Notes under the pieces: model-generated
Database searches by the model: none
What the model saw: only the letters and a program-made list of their open reading frames with translations
What the model was told of the DNA's origin: nothing
Assembly (NCBI RefSeq): GCF_900113835.1
Contig: NZ_FOQV01000001.1
Coordinates: forward strand, 868,001 to 932,000
Direction: 5' to 3'
From: Allobosea sp. OK403
GTDB taxonomy: Bacteria; Pseudomonadota; Alphaproteobacteria; Rhizobiales; Beijerinckiaceae
Length of the DNA stretch: 64,000 nt
Position numbers and translations under genes: made by a program
Part shown: piece by piece, positions 34,871-42,803 of the stretch
Position numbering within the stretch: position 1 is the stretch's first letter
How the letters are laid out: the number at the start of each line of letters is the position of its first letter

Positions 34871-36169
34871 GTGCTGTCGACAACCCCTCCGACCGATTTC
34901 GATGACGCGGCGCGCGCCGTGCTGCGCCGCAATGACCGTGGCGGCTTCACGGTGCCCAATGGCCGGGTCTACCCCTTTCAGTGGAACTGGGATTCCGCCT
35001 TCGTCGCGCTCGGCTTCGCCACCTTCGATCTCGACCGCGCCTGGCGCGAGCTGGAGACATTGTTCGAAGGCCAGTGGCAGGACGGCATGGTGCCGCATAT
35101 CGTCTTCCGCGCCCCGGCCGAGGGCTATTATCCCGGCCCCGAGGCCTGGGGCATCCAGCGCCAGCCGCTGACCTCCGGCATCTCCCAGCCGCCCGTGGCG
35201 GCGACCGCCGCACGCGTGCTGCACGATCTCTCCGCCGGCGATGCGGCACGGATCAGGGGCCTGTTCCCGAAACTCTTCGCCTCGCATCGCTGGTGGCACG
35301 AGATCCGCGATCCTGATGGTACGGGGCTCGTCACCATGGTTCACCCCTGGGAATCGGGGCGGGACAATTCGCCGGACTGGGATGAGCCGCTGAGCCATGT
35401 CGTTGCGAGCGTCGATGTCGCGCATCTGCGCAAGGATCTCGGCCATGTCGACGCCACGCAACGCCCGACCCATGATTTCTACAACCGCGTCATGACCCTG
35501 GTCGAGGAGGCCAAGGCGCTGGCCTGGGACGGGGTGTCGGTCGCCCGCACCCTCTCCTTCCGGGTCTGCGATCTCGGCATCCAGTCGATCCTGCTGCGCG
35601 CCGATCGCGATCTGCTCAAGCTCGCGGAAGAGCTCGGCTTCACCGATGAAGCCTCGGCCCTGCGCGACTGGGTCGCGCGTAGCGAGACAGCGATGCAGCG
35701 CTTGAAGGGCGCAGACGGGCTCTACCGCTCGCTCGACCTGCGCAGCGGTCAACTGAGCGAGGCTGTCACCTGTGCCGCTTTCCTGCCGCTCTATGCCCGG
35801 ACCGCCAGCCAGGAGGATGCGCTGGCCCTCAAAGAGTACCTTGCAGCGACGCGAGCCGTGGCCAGCTTCTCCGTCGCCAGCACTGACCCACGCGACAGGC
35901 GTTTTGATGCCACGCGCTACTGGCGCGGGCCGGTTTGGCTGATGATGAACCGGATGATCGCCGACGGCCTGTCCGGCTACGGCCTGACCGAGGAAGCCAA
36001 CACGCTCCGACAGGACAGCGGCGCGCTCGTCCGGCGCAATGGCTTCTGGGAGTATTTCGACCCGCGCAACGGCACGGGCTGCGGCGGTCCGGATTTTTCC
36101 TGGACCGCGGCGATGTGGCTGTCCTGGTGTGGATCGCCAAGCGCCGGACAGGCGCTGACCGCGCTTTGA
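34871..36169 (+). CDS. GH63-like (MGH1-type) glycoside hydrolase
   Basis: A 432-residue cytoplasmic protein without signal peptide, starting at a GTG 4 bases after the ATPase gene. An (alpha/alpha)6-barrel enzyme is indicated by FQWNWDSAFVALGFA near residue 35, WESGRDNSPDWDEPL near 160, YWRGPVWLMMNRMI near 355 and FWEYFDPRNGTG then GGPDFSWTAAMWLSW near the end. These are the clan-G motifs of GH63 and related glucosylglycerate, mannosylglycerate and trehalase-like hydrolases. It probably cleaves the disaccharide-like solute brought in by the adjacent ABC transporter. Which one cannot be read. Confidence 0.82.
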   Translation: MLSTTPPTDFDDAARAVLRRNDRGGFTVPNGRVYPFQWNWDSAFVALGFATFDLDRAWRELETLFEGQWQDGMVPHIVFRAPAEGYYPGPEAWGIQRQPLTSGISQPPVAATAARVLHDLSAGDAARIRGLFPKLFASHRWWHEIRDPDGTGLVTMVHPWESGRDNSPDWDEPLSHVVASVDVAHLRKDLGHVDATQRPTHDFYNRVMTLVEEAKALAWDGVSVARTLSFRVCDLGIQSILLRADRDLLKLAEELGFTDEASALRDWVARSETAMQRLKGADGLYRSLDLRSGQLSEAVTCAAFLPLYARTASQEDALALKEYLAATRAVASFSVASTDPRDRRFDATRYWRGPVWLMMNRMIADGLSGYGLTEEANTLRQDSGALVRRNGFWEYFDPRNGTGCGGPDFSWTAAMWLSWCGSPSAGQALTAL

Positions 36170-36207
36170 TGTAGTTTATATGAAAACCGCGCCAAATGGC
36201 TTTGTAG

Positions 36208-36882
36208 TCAGGCAATTCTCTCGGCGATAACACCGCTGACGTGCTCGAAAGCCTCCCGTTCCACGAGCTCGGGCGGCCGATCGGCGTCGACGACCTTGTA
36301 CGGGGCGGGAAGTTTCGCGGCCTGGTCCAGGAATGATTGGCGAACGCGGCGATGGAAGGCCAGGTCGAGCGCCTCGAACCGGCCTTCGTCGATTTGCGAC
36401 TGCTGCAATCGCGTCCGGCTGCGCTCCAGCGCGACCTTGGGATCGAGATCGAGCACCAGCGTCAGGTCGGGCCAGAGATCCTCGATGGTCAGGCGATGAA
36501 GATCGAGGATCAGCGCTTCTGAGAGCCCCCGCCCCGCGCCTTGATAAGCGATCGTCGAGCCGACGAAGCGGTCGCAGAGCACGATCTTGCCGGCCTGGAG
36601 CGCGGGCAGGATGACCTGGTCGATATGCTGCCGCCGGCTGGCGTTCATCAGCAGCAATTCGGCGGTGGGCGTCCAATCATAGGCGTTGCTGGCCAGCAGG
36701 ATCTTGCGCAGGGCGGCGCCGGCCTCCGTGCCGCCCGGCTCATGGGTCGCCAGCACCTCATGCCCGGCGTCCCGCAATGCGGCGGACAAGGAACGCGCCA
36801 GCCCCGACTTGCCGCTGCCGTCGACACCTTCGAGGGCGATCATGAAACCGCGAGACCGCTTGTGCCAAGACTGCTTGTGCAT
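36208..36882 (-). CDS. tmk: Thymidylate kinase
   Basis: About 224 residues from the ATG at 36882; an internal ATG at 36843 (MIALEGVDGSGKSGLARSLS) would give the minimal 211-residue enzyme, and an upstream frame reaches 36933. The P-loop GVDGSGKS, the DRF motif (VLCDRFVGSTIAYQGAGRGL) and the LID arginines (ERSRTRLQQSQIDEGRFEAL) are all present. It phosphorylates dTMP to dTDP. It is convergent with the carbohydrate island (38 bases apart) and 125 bases downstream of dacA. Confidence 0.92.
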   Translation of the reverse strand: MHKQSWHKRSRGFMIALEGVDGSGKSGLARSLSAALRDAGHEVLATHEPGGTEAGAALRKILLASNAYDWTPTAELLLMNASRRQHIDQVILPALQAGKIVLCDRFVGSTIAYQGAGRGLSEALILDLHRLTIEDLWPDLTLVLDLDPKVALERSRTRLQQSQIDEGRFEALDLAFHRRVRQSFLDQAAKLPAPYKVVDADRPPELVEREAFEHVSGVIAERIA

Positions 36883-37006
36883 TGCTATCAAAACCAGTTT
36901 GCCGCGGTGCGGCACGGATGCCGAAGACTGCATACGAGATTCGAGGGCGGTCGATAACGCAAGCTTACAGGCTTGATGAGATATCCTGGCTTCGGTTGCG
37001 CGCCGT

Positions 37007-38227
37007 TCAGCTTCGCTTCAAGACCTTGCGCACCCAGCCGGTGGCGAGCTCCATCACCGCATCGAGCGCGCGGCGCTGCAAGGTACCGGGTTCGACGGTC
37101 TCGGCGGCGTAGAGCGGGATTTCAAGAGTCTTGACCTCGCCGCGCGTGACGAGCAGGCGCCCGACCTCCGTTCCCTCCTGAACCGGCGCGACCAGCGGAC
37201 CGCGATAGACGATCCGCGCATTGAGGCGCTCGCCCGCGCCACGCGGCAGGAGCAGGCTGACCGGCCCTTTCGCCTTCAGCGCGACACGCCCCTTCTCGCC
37301 GCCAAAGACGCTGGCCTCGCCGACGATCTCGCCCTCCCCGAAGATCTTGCGCGCCTCGAAGGCGCGAAAGCCCCATTCCAGCAGCTTGCGTGCTTCCTGC
37401 GCCCGGTCGCGGGCGGTCTTCAGGCCATTGACCACCACGATCAGGCGTTGGCCGTTCTGGACCGCCGAGCCGACAAGGCCGAAGCCCGCCTCGTCGATAT
37501 TGCCGGTCTTCAGGCCATCCGCGCCGATCTCCATCGCCAGCAAGGGGTTGCGATTCTGCTGCTTGATCTTGTTCCAGGTGAATTCGCGCTGGCCGAAGAT
37601 CTTGTAGAGCTCGGGATAGGTCTTGATGATGTGGTCGGCGAGCCTCGCCAGTTCGCGGGCCGTGACCTTCTGCTCCGGGTCGCCTACTCCGGTAGCGTTG
37701 CGGAAGACGGATTTCGCCAGGCCGAGTGCACGCACGCGCTCCGTCATCACCCGGGCGAAGGTGGGCTCATCACCGGCAATGGCCTCGGCCAGGGCGATCG
37801 CGGCGTCATTGCCGGACTGGACGATGAGCCCCTGCAGAATATCCGACAGCTTCACCCGGCTGTTCAGGATCGCAAACATCGTCGAGCCGCCGGACACGCC
37901 GCCACCCTTGCGCCAGGCGTTCTCGGAAATGCCGATCTCGCTATCGAGGGTGAGACGGCCCTGCGTGATCTCCTGGAAGGCGACGAGCGCCGTCGCGATC
38001 TTGGCGAGGCTGGCCGGGACCATCAGCTCATCAGCGGCCTTCTCGTAGAGCACCGTGCCGCTGGCTGAGTCGAGCAGGACGGCATAAGGCGCCGGCGATT
38101 GGAAATTCTGGGCGCGCAGGCCCGTTCCGACCAGCGATAGGACCAGGCTCAAAAACGCAACGACGCCCAGCCGCAAGGCGGCAGAGCGTCGATCAGATCC
38201 GTCGTTGCTTGTGACAGGCGCGCTCAT
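37007..38227 (-). CDS. dacA: D-alanyl-D-alanine carboxypeptidase (PBP5/6 type)
   Basis: A 406-residue serine carboxypeptidase. The three penicillin-binding motifs are visible: SLAK (S73-K76) in MVPASLAKIATALVAFQEIT, SGN in LIVQSGNDAAIALAEAIAGD and KTG in GLKTGNIDEAGFGLVG. An N-terminal membrane segment or signal peptide (LRLGVVAFLSLVLSLVGTGL) precedes it. A C-terminal beta-rich domain and an amphipathic end helix (DAVMELATGWVRKVLKRS) are typical of membrane-attached PBP5. It trims peptidoglycan stem peptides in the periplasm. The rlpA gene is 49 bases upstream. Confidence 0.93.
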   Translation of the reverse strand: MSAPVTSNDGSDRRSAALRLGVVAFLSLVLSLVGTGLRAQNFQSPAPYAVLLDSASGTVLYEKAADELMVPASLAKIATALVAFQEITQGRLTLDSEIGISENAWRKGGGVSGGSTMFAILNSRVKLSDILQGLIVQSGNDAAIALAEAIAGDEPTFARVMTERVRALGLAKSVFRNATGVGDPEQKVTARELARLADHIIKTYPELYKIFGQREFTWNKIKQQNRNPLLAMEIGADGLKTGNIDEAGFGLVGSAVQNGQRLIVVVNGLKTARDRAQEARKLLEWGFRAFEARKIFGEGEIVGEASVFGGEKGRVALKAKGPVSLLLPRGAGERLNARIVYRGPLVAPVQEGTEVGRLLVTRGEVKTLEIPLYAAETVEPGTLQRRALDAVMELATGWVRKVLKRS

Positions 38228-38276
38228 GCTCCGATCTGAAGCAGAGGCGGGCTCGGGCGGTCAAGCCCGAACGGCT

Positions 38277-39359
38277 TCAATTGCGCGAAAGCGACTGCAA
38301 TGTCTGGGGCGAGAGATCGCGCACCAGCGGATGCGCGTTCGAGAAGCGCTGGGTCGGGCTGCGCTCAGGCGCGGCGAACAGGCTTGCGACATTGGTGCGC
38401 ACCGGCGGCAGCGGTGTCATGGCCCGCGGCTGCATGACGACCGGCTTGCCGGCATTGGCGATGGTGTCGAGATCAAAGGGGCGGTTAGGCGGCAGCGGCG
38501 CGCCACGGACCGGAACCCCCACACTGGCGGAACTTGCGCTGGCCGAGTTCGAGGACGCGGTCAAGACCATGCTGGCAGCGACCGGGGCGCTCGGCGCGAT
38601 GGTGCGGACCGGCTCGGCGGCATAGGCCTGCGCGATCGGCTGCGAGACGGCGGCCCGGGCGGGCTCGACCGGCGCCTCGTCAAGATTGGCGCTGGCGTAG
38701 CGGTCCGTCGCTGTCGGGGCGGTGCTTGCGACCATGGTCGGGGCGCTGGTGCCCGGGATCGCGGCAGGCTGTCCGTCCGTGCGCAATGTCGCCAGAAGCA
38801 GCTTGTCGTCGGAGCCGGCGAGCGAAGCCTGGCCGAGATATTCGAGCTTGATGCGGGCCGTGCCGAGATGGCGGAAGGCCAGTGCCTCGGCGGTCTTCTG
38901 CGAGACGTCCATCAGGCGGTTGCCGTGATAGGGACCGCGATCATTGACGCGCACGATGATCGAGCGGTTGTTCAGTACGTTGGTGACGCGGGCATAGGCC
39001 GGCAGCGGCATGGTCGGATGCGCTGCGCTGATGCCGTTGCGGTCATAGACCTCGCCATTGGCGGTGCGGCGGCCATGGAAGGCCTCGCCATACCAGGAGG
39101 CGGTGCCGACCGCCGTGTAGCCGACCGGCTTCTCATAAGGCGTGTAGCGCTTGCCGGCGACCGAATAGGTCTTGCCGATTAACTGGCGCCCGCCGCCCTT
39201 GGGCACTTCCTCGCCCTCCGCGACGACGCGCGGGCTGGCAGGGCCGTATTTCGACTGGGGGAACGCACCGATTTCCTTGGAGCGGCCACGCTGGGCGACC
39301 TGATTGCCTGCGCAGTTGGCGACGAAAAGCCCGGCAAGCGCGACGCAACCAATGCGCAT
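38277..39359 (-). CDS. rlpA: RlpA-like septal lytic transglycosylase lipoprotein
   Basis: A 360-residue protein from the ATG at 39359 with a lipoprotein signal (MRIGCVALAGLFVANCAGNQ, lipobox cysteine in VANC). The double-psi beta-barrel domain spans about residues 80-180: GTASWYGEAFHGRRTANGEV, HPTMPLPAYARVTNVLNNRS, then VRVNDRGPYHGNRLMDVS. The rest is a long serine/alanine/proline-rich tail (SSASVGVPVRGAPLPPNRP). I see no SPOR domain, which many RlpA proteins carry at this end. RlpA cleaves naked glycan strands at the septum. Confidence 0.85.
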   Translation of the reverse strand: MRIGCVALAGLFVANCAGNQVAQRGRSKEIGAFPQSKYGPASPRVVAEGEEVPKGGGRQLIGKTYSVAGKRYTPYEKPVGYTAVGTASWYGEAFHGRRTANGEVYDRNGISAAHPTMPLPAYARVTNVLNNRSIIVRVNDRGPYHGNRLMDVSQKTAEALAFRHLGTARIKLEYLGQASLAGSDDKLLLATLRTDGQPAAIPGTSAPTMVASTAPTATDRYASANLDEAPVEPARAAVSQPIAQAYAAEPVRTIAPSAPVAASMVLTASSNSASASSASVGVPVRGAPLPPNRPFDLDTIANAGKPVVMQPRAMTPLPPVRTNVASLFAAPERSPTQRFSNAHPLVRDLSPQTLQSLSRN

Positions 39360-39907
39360 GACACGCGTTGTCAGGGTGTAACTGCTGAGGCCGCTTGGCT
39401 CGGACGCGTCGGAGGGCGATTCCGGGACCGATGAGCATGCGCCTCGAGTCATTCCGTCGTTCCGCTTTCTGCGCCGAAAAACTCAAAAGACCGGCCAGCC
39501 GCAACAGCGGCGAAACCGAAGTTTTCGGACAATCCGATTAAGAGTTCGTTAAGCGGAGGATCGCGGATCGCGACACCGTTAACGACATCCCATGTGCTCT
39601 TGGGCGGGCACAAAGGTGTCGGAAATGCGGCTGGTGTCAACCTGGGATGGGGACAAGGCGCGATTTTGGGCGCGCGTGGCAGCCTTGCAACGTGGTCGCC
39701 AAGGCGGGGCATGCGGGCTTGCGCCCCGCGCCTCCGCCAGCGACCGAGACCTAGCCATGTGAAACGGATCATCCTGCTATTGCAGAGGTTTTTCGGTTTT
39801 GGCCGGAGTTTTCCGCCACACCGAGAAAGGCAGATATGGCGTGCGTTTCACTAGGGCGATAAGCGGGCTTGCCAAAACGCCATGCGCCCGGCAATGACAA
39901 GCACACC
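39360..39907. other. Gene-free stretch between rlpA and tRNA-Ser
   Basis: No supported coding sequence in 548 bases. The part near 39360-39480 must carry the rlpA promoter and the part near 39800-39900 the tRNA promoter. No convincing RNA gene or repeat was seen. Confidence 0.4.
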
Positions 39908-39997
39908 GGAAGGGTGGCCGAGTGGTTTAAGGCAGCGGTCTTGAAAACCGCCGTGGGTGCAAGCCCACCGTGGGTTCGAATCCCACCCCTTCCGCCA
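39908..39997 (+). tRNA. tRNA-Ser (anticodon UGA)
   Basis: A 90-base tRNA with acceptor stem GGAAGGG pairing with CCCTTCC and an encoded CCA end. The D-arm region is TGGCCGAGTGGTTTAAGGCA. The anticodon stem GCGGT/ACCGC encloses loop CTTGAAA (anticodon TGA). A long variable arm (CGTGGGTGCAAGCCCACCG), as class II serine tRNAs have, precedes the TGGGTTCGAATCCCA T-arm. All stems pair. Confidence 0.97.
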
Positions 39998-40369
39998 GGC
40001 CCGCCGACCGTACGCCATGGTACGATATCCCGCGCATGGCCACGCAAGCGCCGCCATTGCCGAACGTCATTTCCGTCCAAGCTGAAGCATCGGCATTGTC
40101 CGCAGAAGATCGCCCCCCTTCGACAGGCCCTGTTCGACGAGCAGCCGGCGATCTTCGTCCGAGCTCGTGCGGCAACTAAAACAATCGGCGGTCGCACGCC
40201 TCGCAACCATTCACGACAGCCGCCTGCGCTACGACGCGAACCGTTGAGGCCCTCCAATCAAGCGCACGAACACGAAGCCGGAATGACGTCTATCTCCGGC
40301 TCGTCCTGAATCGGCCACTTGATTCAGGCCATTCGGATTAAGGGTTGAGACGCCCCCCCGATGTGTCGT
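39998..40369. other. Gene-free stretch downstream of tRNA-Ser
   Basis: No supported gene in 372 bases. tRNA genes are common integration sites, but I found no repeat of the tRNA 3' end nearby and no integrase. Confidence 0.4.
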
Positions 40370-41269
40370 TCATATTGGCGCGATGAAGACCTTTTCCGGG
40401 AAGGCTTTCTCCACCACCTCGAGGAATGCCCGCACCTTGGCGCCGACCAGGCGGCGTGAACTCTGCAACGCCCAGATCTCCACCGGCGGACCGGCATATG
40501 GTCCCCAATAAGCAAGCCTGCCGGCCTCGATATCGTCGGCAACGAGCAGCTTTGGCAGCAAGGCCGCACCCGCGCCCGCCAGCACGGCGTCGCGGACCAT
40601 GATAAGGGACGAGAGACGGAGAACCGGGTCCGGCCTCAGGACGATGTCAGCCTCCGTTCCCGAACCGATCCGCCAGACGGTCGTCGGCGGTGTCGCGGAG
40701 AGCAGGACGGCCTTTACCGTCGTTTCCTCGCCATCCACCCCTGGAAAGGGACGCGGCATATCAGGCGGCGCCACGATCAGGCGTTCATCGTTGAGGAAAC
40801 GGCGGCCGACGAGGCGTTCGTCCGGCGACGGGTCGATCCGGATGATCAGGTCATAGCCATCCTCGACCGGATCGACCTTGCGGTCCTCAGCAACGATTTC
40901 GAGCTGGACCTCCGGATAGGCCAGAGCAAAGCGCGCGCCGATCCGGGGCAACGCGACATGCGCGAAGACCATCGGTGCGCTCACCCGCAACCTGCCTTTC
41001 GGCGTGGATGCGCCCAGGACGACCGCCTCTCCGGCCTCGGTGATTTCACTCAGCAGTCCGTGCGTGCGCTGATGAAGCGCCCGTCCTTCATCCGTCAATC
41101 GCAGGCTCTGGGATCCACGCTCGATCAGCCGCACGCCAAGGCTCTGTTCGAGTTCGGCGACGCGCCGCGACAGCGTGGCCTTTGAGCGACCGGAGACGCG
41201 GGCAGCGCGGCCGAACCCGCCATGGGCAGCGACAAGGTCGAAATCAGACAAAGCCTGAAGATCCATCAT
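40370..41269 (-). CDS. LysR family transcriptional regulator
   Basis: A 299-residue regulator from the ATG at 41269 (MMDLQALSDFDLVAAHGGFG). The longer frame upstream, to 42352, is antisense to other genes. The HTH is FGRAARVSGRSKATLSRRVA, then ELEQSLGVRLIERGSQSLRL. The effector domain includes GRLRVSAPMVFAHVALPRIG and PVEDGYDLIIRID. It belongs to the CrgA/DsdC-like branch that often controls a divergent oxidoreductase. It is divergent from the 129-residue unknown gene, with a 6-bp inverted repeat between them. Confidence 0.9.
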   Translation of the reverse strand: MMDLQALSDFDLVAAHGGFGRAARVSGRSKATLSRRVAELEQSLGVRLIERGSQSLRLTDEGRALHQRTHGLLSEITEAGEAVVLGASTPKGRLRVSAPMVFAHVALPRIGARFALAYPEVQLEIVAEDRKVDPVEDGYDLIIRIDPSPDERLVGRRFLNDERLIVAPPDMPRPFPGVDGEETTVKAVLLSATPPTTVWRIGSGTEADIVLRPDPVLRLSSLIMVRDAVLAGAGAALLPKLLVADDIEAGRLAYWGPYAGPPVEIWALQSSRRLVGAKVRAFLEVVEKAFPEKVFIAPI

Positions 41270-41281
41270 CGCGTTCCGTAT

Positions 41282-41300
41282 TCGAGACAGGCAATCTCGA
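41282..41300. promoter_or_regulatory. Candidate LysR binding site
   Basis: TCGAGA and TCTCGA form an inverted repeat with a 7-base centre, the size and symmetry of a LysR-type T-N11-A box. It lies 12 bases upstream of the LysR start and about 100 upstream of the divergent gene. Confidence 0.45.
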
Positions 41301-41401
41301 TACTGGCGTCTCTTAAACGATAATGAAACGGCTATCTTGCTCCCAGCGGCTCGATGCCCTGGCCGAAGACGCCCCTCCAACTCAGTCAAAGGAGCTTGAT
41401 C

Positions 41402-41791
41402 ATGACACACGTATTGTTTGTCGGGCAGAAGCCGGACACCGTCGACTTTTCCGACCCCTCCCTGCCACCGGGGTTCGATGCTGAAAAAATCCAGGCGGGC
41501 ATCGACATCGCTGAGAAGACCATGACGGAGCGCGGTTGGGACGGCGACATCTGCATGATCGCTCCCGACGACAGTGGCATCGCAACATTGGCCGCGCAGC
41601 TGGCGAGGTTGGACTATGATTGCGTCGTGATCGGTGGCGGCCTGCGCATCCCGCCCAATGGGTTGCTGTTCTTCGAGCGGGTTGTCAACGCGATCCACCA
41701 AGGCGCACCGAAGGCGGCGATCGCATTCAACACCCGTCCCCAGGATACGGCGGAGGCCGTGGCGCGGTGGGTCGGCGAACGGCATCGGTGA
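41402..41791 (+). CDS. Hypothetical protein (129 aa), LysR-linked
   Basis: A 129-residue soluble protein with a strong ribosome-binding site (AAAGGAGC). The sequence has alternating strands and helices (THVLFVGQKPDTVDFSD, WDGDICMIAPDDSGIATLAA, LDYDCVVIGGGLRIPP, GAPKAAIAFNTRPQDTAEAV), suggesting a small Rossmann-like alpha/beta fold with a glycine-rich VIGGGLR turn. No catalytic motif or known family was identified. It is first in an operon with the NAD(P)-binding protein and divergent from the LysR gene that presumably controls it. Confidence 0.75.
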   Translation: MTHVLFVGQKPDTVDFSDPSLPPGFDAEKIQAGIDIAEKTMTERGWDGDICMIAPDDSGIATLAAQLARLDYDCVVIGGGLRIPPNGLLFFERVVNAIHQGAPKAAIAFNTRPQDTAEAVARWVGERHR

Positions 41792-41854
41792 TGTCCTTCG
41801 CCAGTGGCTCGTCGATGCGTCCCTGTCCATCAGCAAAAGCTTCGGAGATTTGAC

Positions 41855-42481
41855 ATGAAAGTTCTGGTATTGGGCGCCACCGGCGCCACCGGCAGGCTGA
41901 TCGTCAGCAAGGCCGTCGCAAAGGGATACGAGGTCGTCGCGCTCGTTCGCTCCAAGGCAAAGGCAGACCTTGCCGGTGTCGAACTCGTGGAAGGCGACGC
42001 CCGCGATCCCGCCGCGCTGACCCGCGCCCTCGCCGGCTGTGATGCCGTCATCAGTTCGCTGGGCACGGCCATGAGCCCGTTCCGCGAGGTGACCCTGCTC
42101 TCGACGGCGACGCGCGCGCTGGTCGGCGTCATGGCGGATCAGAACATCCGCCGGCTGGTGTGCATCACGGGCCTCGGCGCCGGCGACAGCCGCGGCCATG
42201 GTGGCTTCTTCTTCGACCGGCTGTTCCTGCCTCTGATGCTGCGGAAGGTCTATGAAGACAAGGATCGCCAGGAAGATGCGATCCGCGCCAGCACGCTCGA
42301 CTGGACCATCGTCCGGCCGACGGTGCTCAACGACAAGCCGGCGCGCGGTCACGTCAAGGCGTTGACCGACCTGTCAGGCGTCCATGGCGGGACCATCGCC
42401 CGATCCGATGTCGCGGAGTTCGTCGTACAGCAACTCACCGCAGATACGTGGCTGCGCAAAGCGCCGCTGATCACATGGTAG
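41855..42481 (+). CDS. NAD(P)-binding protein, NmrA/atypical SDR type
   Basis: A 208-residue protein starting MKVLVLGATGATGRLIVSKA, with the GATGxxG dinucleotide-binding motif. KGYEVVALVRSKAKADL is the second strand, followed by VELVEGDARDPAALTRALAG and CDAVISSLGT. No classical YxxxK catalytic pair is seen, so it fits the atypical SDR (NmrA, flavin-reductase-like) group. The segment LDWTIVRPTVLNDKPARGHV is also typical. It lies 63 bases after the 129-residue gene and may be a quinone- or flavin-related reductase. Confidence 0.82.
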   Translation: MKVLVLGATGATGRLIVSKAVAKGYEVVALVRSKAKADLAGVELVEGDARDPAALTRALAGCDAVISSLGTAMSPFREVTLLSTATRALVGVMADQNIRRLVCITGLGAGDSRGHGGFFFDRLFLPLMLRKVYEDKDRQEDAIRASTLDWTIVRPTVLNDKPARGHVKALTDLSGVHGGTIARSDVAEFVVQQLTADTWLRKAPLITW

Positions 42482-42598
42482 GATCGATTGCGGCCTCTTT
42501 CAGCAGCGAGCCGTCCGAGCCGAACGATCGGAATTTCCCAAGTCATCCGATCGACGGCCAATGCACAGGCAACAGGTCTGGAATGAGCGAAGATTGGC

Positions 42599-42658
42599 TA
42601 GAGCATTTTCGAGCGAAGTGGACGCCGGTTCGCGTGAAGAAAATGCGATAAAACAAGG
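42599..42658. repeat. Rhizobial-type short dispersed palindromic element, copy 2
   Basis: Near-identical to 21155-21214, starting TAGAGCATTTTCGAGCGAAG. The two copies differ at only a few positions (for example GACGCC/GACACC and GCGATA/GCGACA). It is intergenic here, unlike copy 1, which sits inside a broken transposase gene. Confidence 0.85.
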
Positions 42659-42660
42659 AA

Positions 42661-42703
42661 CTAGAGCATTTCTGCGATTCGGAGAAACGCGGAAATGCTC
42701 TAG
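42661..42703. repeat. Long hairpin element next to repeat copy 2
   Basis: CTAGAGCATTTC at the left pairs perfectly with GAAATGCTCTAG at the right. The inner GCG/CGC also pairs after one mismatch, giving a stem of about 15 bp around a loop of about 10 bases. It shares TAGAGCATTT with the adjacent element. It lies between two convergent genes and could work as a bidirectional terminator. Confidence 0.75.
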
Positions 42704-42803
42704 TTCTCGGTTTCGTCGTTCGCTGCCCACCAATTCAGCTCCGACTGCCGCGATGTATGATGCGCCGTTCAGCGATCCGACCGCGCATGCGAAATGATGG
42801 ACG

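Larger units (their letters stand above)
42482..42803. other. Repeat-bearing intergenic region between convergent genes
   Basis: The 322 bases between the convergent NAD(P)-binding protein and exporter genes contain no supported gene. They hold two adjacent short palindromic elements, listed separately, which may also end transcription from both sides. Confidence 0.5.

Noticed and set aside
39908..40369. Integration site at tRNA-Ser
   Set aside because: No integrase gene and no repeated tRNA 3' end were found downstream.
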